Positions 61,381-64,000 of a DNA stretch of 64,000 nucleotides are shown piece by piece. Source of the stretch: Phocaeicola dorei (GTDB lineage: Bacteria; Bacteroidota; Bacteroidia; Bacteroidales; Bacteroidaceae); contig NZ_CP046176.1 in the NCBI RefSeq assembly GCF_013009555.1, positions 2,387,501 through 2,451,500 on the forward strand. The letters are read 5' to 3'. Position 1 is the stretch's first letter, and each line of letters begins with the position of its first letter. The notes under the pieces were generated by a model, which was given only the letters and a program-made list of their open reading frames with translations, was not told where the DNA came from and did not search any database. Made by a program: the position numbers and the translations under genes.

Positions 61381-61884
61381 ATGAGAATAGAAGCGAAACT
61401 GTTTGTAATCCTGGCCGTGGTCTTTTTCCCGGGAATGGCTTTACAGGCGGAAAATCCGGTGAAGGAAAAAAACGATAAGTTCAATCTGGCTGTTGAGTGC
61501 ATCAAACGCCATGAAGGCTGGCATGGGAACCATCTGCCGTATGTGGGATATGGTCACAAATTATTGCAGGGAGAGACATTCACGCCGGGTATGAGCAAGG
61601 CGCAGGCGGACTCCTTGTTAAGGGCTGATTTGAGGAAACTGTGTAGGATGTGCAGCCGTTTTGGAAAGGATGCCCTGTTGGTCGCCACATTAAGTTACAA
61701 TGTCGGTTATTACCGTCTGGTCGGCTATGGAAAAATACCCAAAAGCAGGCTGATTCAAAAGTTGGAAGCCGGTGACAGGGACATTTATGACGAGTATGTC
61801 TCTTTCAGGTGCTACAAGGGGAAAGTGATACCGAGTATCGAGCGAAAAAGAAAAGCGGAATACATGCTGCTTTTTGAAAAGTGA
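61381..61884 (+). CDS. Transfer-associated lysozyme (GH24-like)
   Basis: The start is the ATG at 61381 (MRIEAKLFVILAVVFFPGMALQ), which gives a signal peptide; a start at 61354 would overlap traQ. The roughly 167 residues look like phage-type lysozyme (ECIKRHEGWHGNHLPYVGYGHKLLQG, ATLSYNVGYYRLVGYG, IPSIERKRKAEYMLL), with the likely catalytic Glu in RHEGWH. It would open peptidoglycan for the transfer machine. It is the last gene of the right-hand tra run. Confidence 0.85.
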   Translation: MRIEAKLFVILAVVFFPGMALQAENPVKEKNDKFNLAVECIKRHEGWHGNHLPYVGYGHKLLQGETFTPGMSKAQADSLLRADLRKLCRMCSRFGKDALLVATLSYNVGYYRLVGYGKIPKSRLIQKLEAGDRDIYDEYVSFRCYKGKVIPSIERKRKAEYMLLFEK

Positions 61885-61889
61885 AGGAA

Positions 61890-62070
61890 GAGGCTGTCTC
61901 AAAATAAAAAACAGAGATAGACTTACTTATAATTTATAAGTTACAATATGAAAATCTCCTGCTTTTAGTCCTATAATTGAAGTAAACAAGGGCTAAAGCA
62001 GGAGATTTTTTATTTCTAAGTTTTAATCTGTAAGATTTTTACTTTTGCAATTCTATTTTGAGACAGCCTC
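61890..62070. mobile_element. MITE with 17-bp terminal inverted repeats
   Basis: The 181-bp element starts GAGGCTGTCTCAAAATA and ends with its exact reverse complement. It encodes no protein. Its centre carries a strong hairpin (AATCTCCTGCTTT.../...AAAGCAGGAGATT, around 61953-62009) with T runs, so it may also act as a terminator between the two converging genes. Similar termini are common to Bacteroides IS elements. No clear target-site duplication was seen. Confidence 0.75.
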
Positions 62071-62080
62071 GTTTGTGTCC

Positions 62081-63145
62081 TTATCTTCCGGTTATCGTTT
62101 CTGCCGTCGGATTCTGCCGGTGCATCCTCCAGTTGGCTGTTGCCGCCTCCTTGCTCGTGTTGGCATAGCAGTATTCACAAAGATGGGGGCAAGTGTTGTA
62201 CTCCCCGATATCCTTGGCGGTCATACAGCCGCAGGCGGCACGCTGGCCCGGGTCTTTCCTGTGGCTGCTGATGAAATACCTGTTGCCGGGTAGCAGAACC
62301 GCACCGTAAGGCAGGTCATCCATGTCAGCAAATCCCGAAGACGGCATTTCTTGGATACTTGTTCCCAACGCCGCCATCAGGTTCTTGTCCCTCCATGCCA
62401 GACGGGTTATCAGGTCGCCGTCTATGCAGCGGTTACGTGATATCCTATATTTCCCGAGGTCCAGATTCTCGCCGCAGGTGGCCAGTTCCAGGTTCCATCC
62501 CTTGTTATGGTTCATCCGGGACAGTTTACCGGCGAACTCCTCCATCGCCACCTTGTCCCATTCCCGGTACGGGATGCCGCTGCCGTCCATATTGGCCTTG
62601 ACCTTCCTGTAAGAGGATATGTCCGCGAAACTGAAAACCAGTTTCTCCGTGAAGCCGTGTATTTCCGTTCCGATACGTCCGACCTTTTCCAACAGGGTAT
62701 CTATGGAGATGCTGTCCGTGAGTACCAGCGGGTCGAACCGCCAGATGACCGCCTCCTTTCCCAATGTTTCGGAAAGGGCCTTGAATGTTTCGATACGTTC
62801 CTCCAACGGCGGCACGCCGGTTTCCAGTCCGTCCTCCCCGTAGTCGTTCAGCGTGAACTGGATATAGCATCCGATGCCTCTCTCTTTCAGGACGGGCAGG
62901 TAGGGAAGCAGCGGTTTCGGGTTCTTCGACCAGAAGACGATGAATCGTGTGTTCCGGTAGGATACATAGCTCTTTTGCCCGTTGAAGGGGTTGTTCCATA
63001 CGGAATATCCGGTTTCGAGCCGGTGGAAGAACCAGTCCGCATAGAATGCGGGGATGTCGGTGCTCCGGCTTGCGGATATGATTTCCGGTGCCGGGACTTC
63101 CATTGTCCGGCCGTCTATATTGATAGTTGTTTTTTTCCAAGCCAT
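62081..63145 (-). CDS. DUF1848 protein with C-terminal cysteine cluster
   Basis: The 354 residues match DUF1848 (EIISASRSTDIPAFYADWFFHRLETGY, FIVFWSKNPKPLLPYLPVL, WRFDPLVLTD). The C-terminus has conserved cysteines (AACGCM, CPHLCEYCYAN), possibly for an iron-sulfur cluster. The activity is unknown. It lies 11 bp from the MITE. Confidence 0.85.
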   Translation of the reverse strand: MAWKKTTINIDGRTMEVPAPEIISASRSTDIPAFYADWFFHRLETGYSVWNNPFNGQKSYVSYRNTRFIVFWSKNPKPLLPYLPVLKERGIGCYIQFTLNDYGEDGLETGVPPLEERIETFKALSETLGKEAVIWRFDPLVLTDSISIDTLLEKVGRIGTEIHGFTEKLVFSFADISSYRKVKANMDGSGIPYREWDKVAMEEFAGKLSRMNHNKGWNLELATCGENLDLGKYRISRNRCIDGDLITRLAWRDKNLMAALGTSIQEMPSSGFADMDDLPYGAVLLPGNRYFISSHRKDPGQRAACGCMTAKDIGEYNTCPHLCEYCYANTSKEAATANWRMHRQNPTAETITGR

Positions 63146-63258
63146 ACTTATGATTTATATTGTGGGGACAGGCGTCCGCCGGGAACGCCTGCCTGAATTA
63201 TTATTATATGATTCATATCTCTGCAAAAATAGCATGAATATTTCATTCCGCCTCCGGT

Positions 63259-64000
63259 TCAACCCACCGGAACGGCTTCCACGGTCTCCACCTCCTTCGG
63301 CAGGTGGGACAGCAGAAGTTCCGCCATCGCCCCGTTCTGCGGGATAAGGGCCGGAAAGTCCGTCTTCCCGGGCTTGTATATCTCTGTCGCTACATTGTAG
63401 AGGTCCCAGGCGGTAATCCGTTCCTTGGTCATGGCCAACTTCAGCACCTCTTCCGCGAACTGCGATATCTGTCCCTGGTTCAGGGGATAGGTTTCCACGG
63501 AGGATGAGAGGTTCCGGTCCGCACTGTCGTGGGAGACACGCAATGCCGTCAGCAGGCCTATGTACATGTATATTTCCTCCAGGGAGACAATCCTGCGTTT
63601 CAACCTCTGTATCCGTTCGATGTCCTCGTTCATGTTCACCTCGAAATTCGCCATCCAGCCGTCCACGGTGTCGAACACCTCTTCCATCGACACCTTCTTC
63701 TTTCCGTAGTTGCATACGCTCCGCTCGGGGGAAAGGATGCATTGGTTATGGCAGATTTTCACGCAGGGACCTATCGCCGCCTGCACCCCGTCCTGATGGT
63801 AGGCGACGACAAGCGTGGTCGTCAGCTCGTCGGTCTCCCAGTCCTTGATACGGATGGTGGTGAAGATGCGGCGGAGTATATGCGCTTCCACCGCCTTCTC
63901 CCCGTGGGTCTGTTCCACCTGCGGGAGTATGCTTACGCCGGGCTGTGTCTTGTTCCTGTTCTGCGCGGCGAAGATTTCCTCCACCTCGTAGTCGAGATTG
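63259..64000 (-). CDS. DUF3871-type conjugative element protein (5' end outside window)
   Basis: The frame is open to the right edge; the only in-window start is a GTG at 63984, so the real start is probably beyond. The visible 247 residues match DUF3871-type proteins of Bacteroides elements (TQPGVSILPQVEQTHGEKAVEAHILRRIF in pieces: GVSILPQVEQTHGEKAVEAH; PCVKICHNQCILSP). The function is unknown. It is followed by a 113-bp gap to DUF1848. Confidence 0.75.
   Translation of the reverse strand, partial: NLDYEVEEIFAAQNRNKTQPGVSILPQVEQTHGEKAVEAHILRRIFTTIRIKDWETDELTTTLVVAYHQDGVQAAIGPCVKICHNQCILSPERSVCNYGKKKVSMEEVFDTVDGWMANFEVNMNEDIERIQRLKRRIVSLEEIYMYIGLLTALRVSHDSADRNLSSSVETYPLNQGQISQFAEEVLKLAMTKERITAWDLYNVATEIYKPGKTDFPALIPQNGAMAELLLSHLPKEVETVEAVPVG

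Overview
The window looks like chromosomal DNA of a gut Bacteroides-type bacterium (Bacteroidales). The evidence is a SusC/RagA TonB-dependent transporter, a 1,329-residue hybrid two-component sensor, several fimbrillin-family lipoproteins, CTnDOT-type tra genes, and promoters with the Bacteroides -7 consensus TAnnTTTG. Most of it is accessory DNA. No integrase, relaxase, coupling protein, rRNA or CRISPR array was seen.

Layout. (1) 1-2624, minus: 5' part of a susC-like gene. (2) 3142-7056, minus: a restriction-type operon (HTH regulator, DUF2971, HsdM, DUF1016 nuclease) ending in an hsdS cut off after about 67 codons; no hsdR is visible. (3) 7406-8014: dead IS transposase. (4) 8095-15840: an outer-membrane protein and a stress-type cluster (GlsB/YeaQ-like, YtxH-like, manganese catalase, amphipathic lipoprotein, FAD oxidoreductase, OmpA protein). 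(5) 15990-19979: hybrid two-component system. (6) 19980-21816: gene debris, including a 3' hsdS fragment inside a 350-bp repeat that also lies next to the truncated hsdS at 2900-3249.

(7) 21817 to about 57935: a large conjugative module. Its left part holds two genes made of 22-residue repeats, an ArdC-like antirestriction gene, a ParA gene, a fimbrillin and a Fic protein. Next is a candidate invertible segment (31041-33067) that could swap the C-terminus of a surface lipoprotein. A long minus-strand block then encodes the mating apparatus (traE, F, G, two traI-like genes, J, K, M, N and an M23 peptidase). Directly upstream and overlapping traE is what looks like a complete Bacteroidales fimbrial operon (DUF3575, DUF3868/OmpA-like, DUF5119 and three fimbrillin-type proteins). 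DUF3127, DUF2786, a TraP-like primase, DUF4373 proteins and a tRNA-like element complete the block.

(8) About 57936-64000: the start of a second, CTnDOT-like element on the plus strand (5'-truncated traM, then traN, traO, traP, traQ and lysozyme), a 181-bp MITE, and minus-strand DUF1848 and DUF3871 genes.

Reading of the whole: the window is a mosaic of at least two transfer modules abutting older islands. The left module seems to pair a mating machine with surface adhesins (fimbriae and a possibly phase-variable lipoprotein) and anti-host functions (ArdC, Fic). Functions rest on motifs and family resemblance read by eye; no database search was run.
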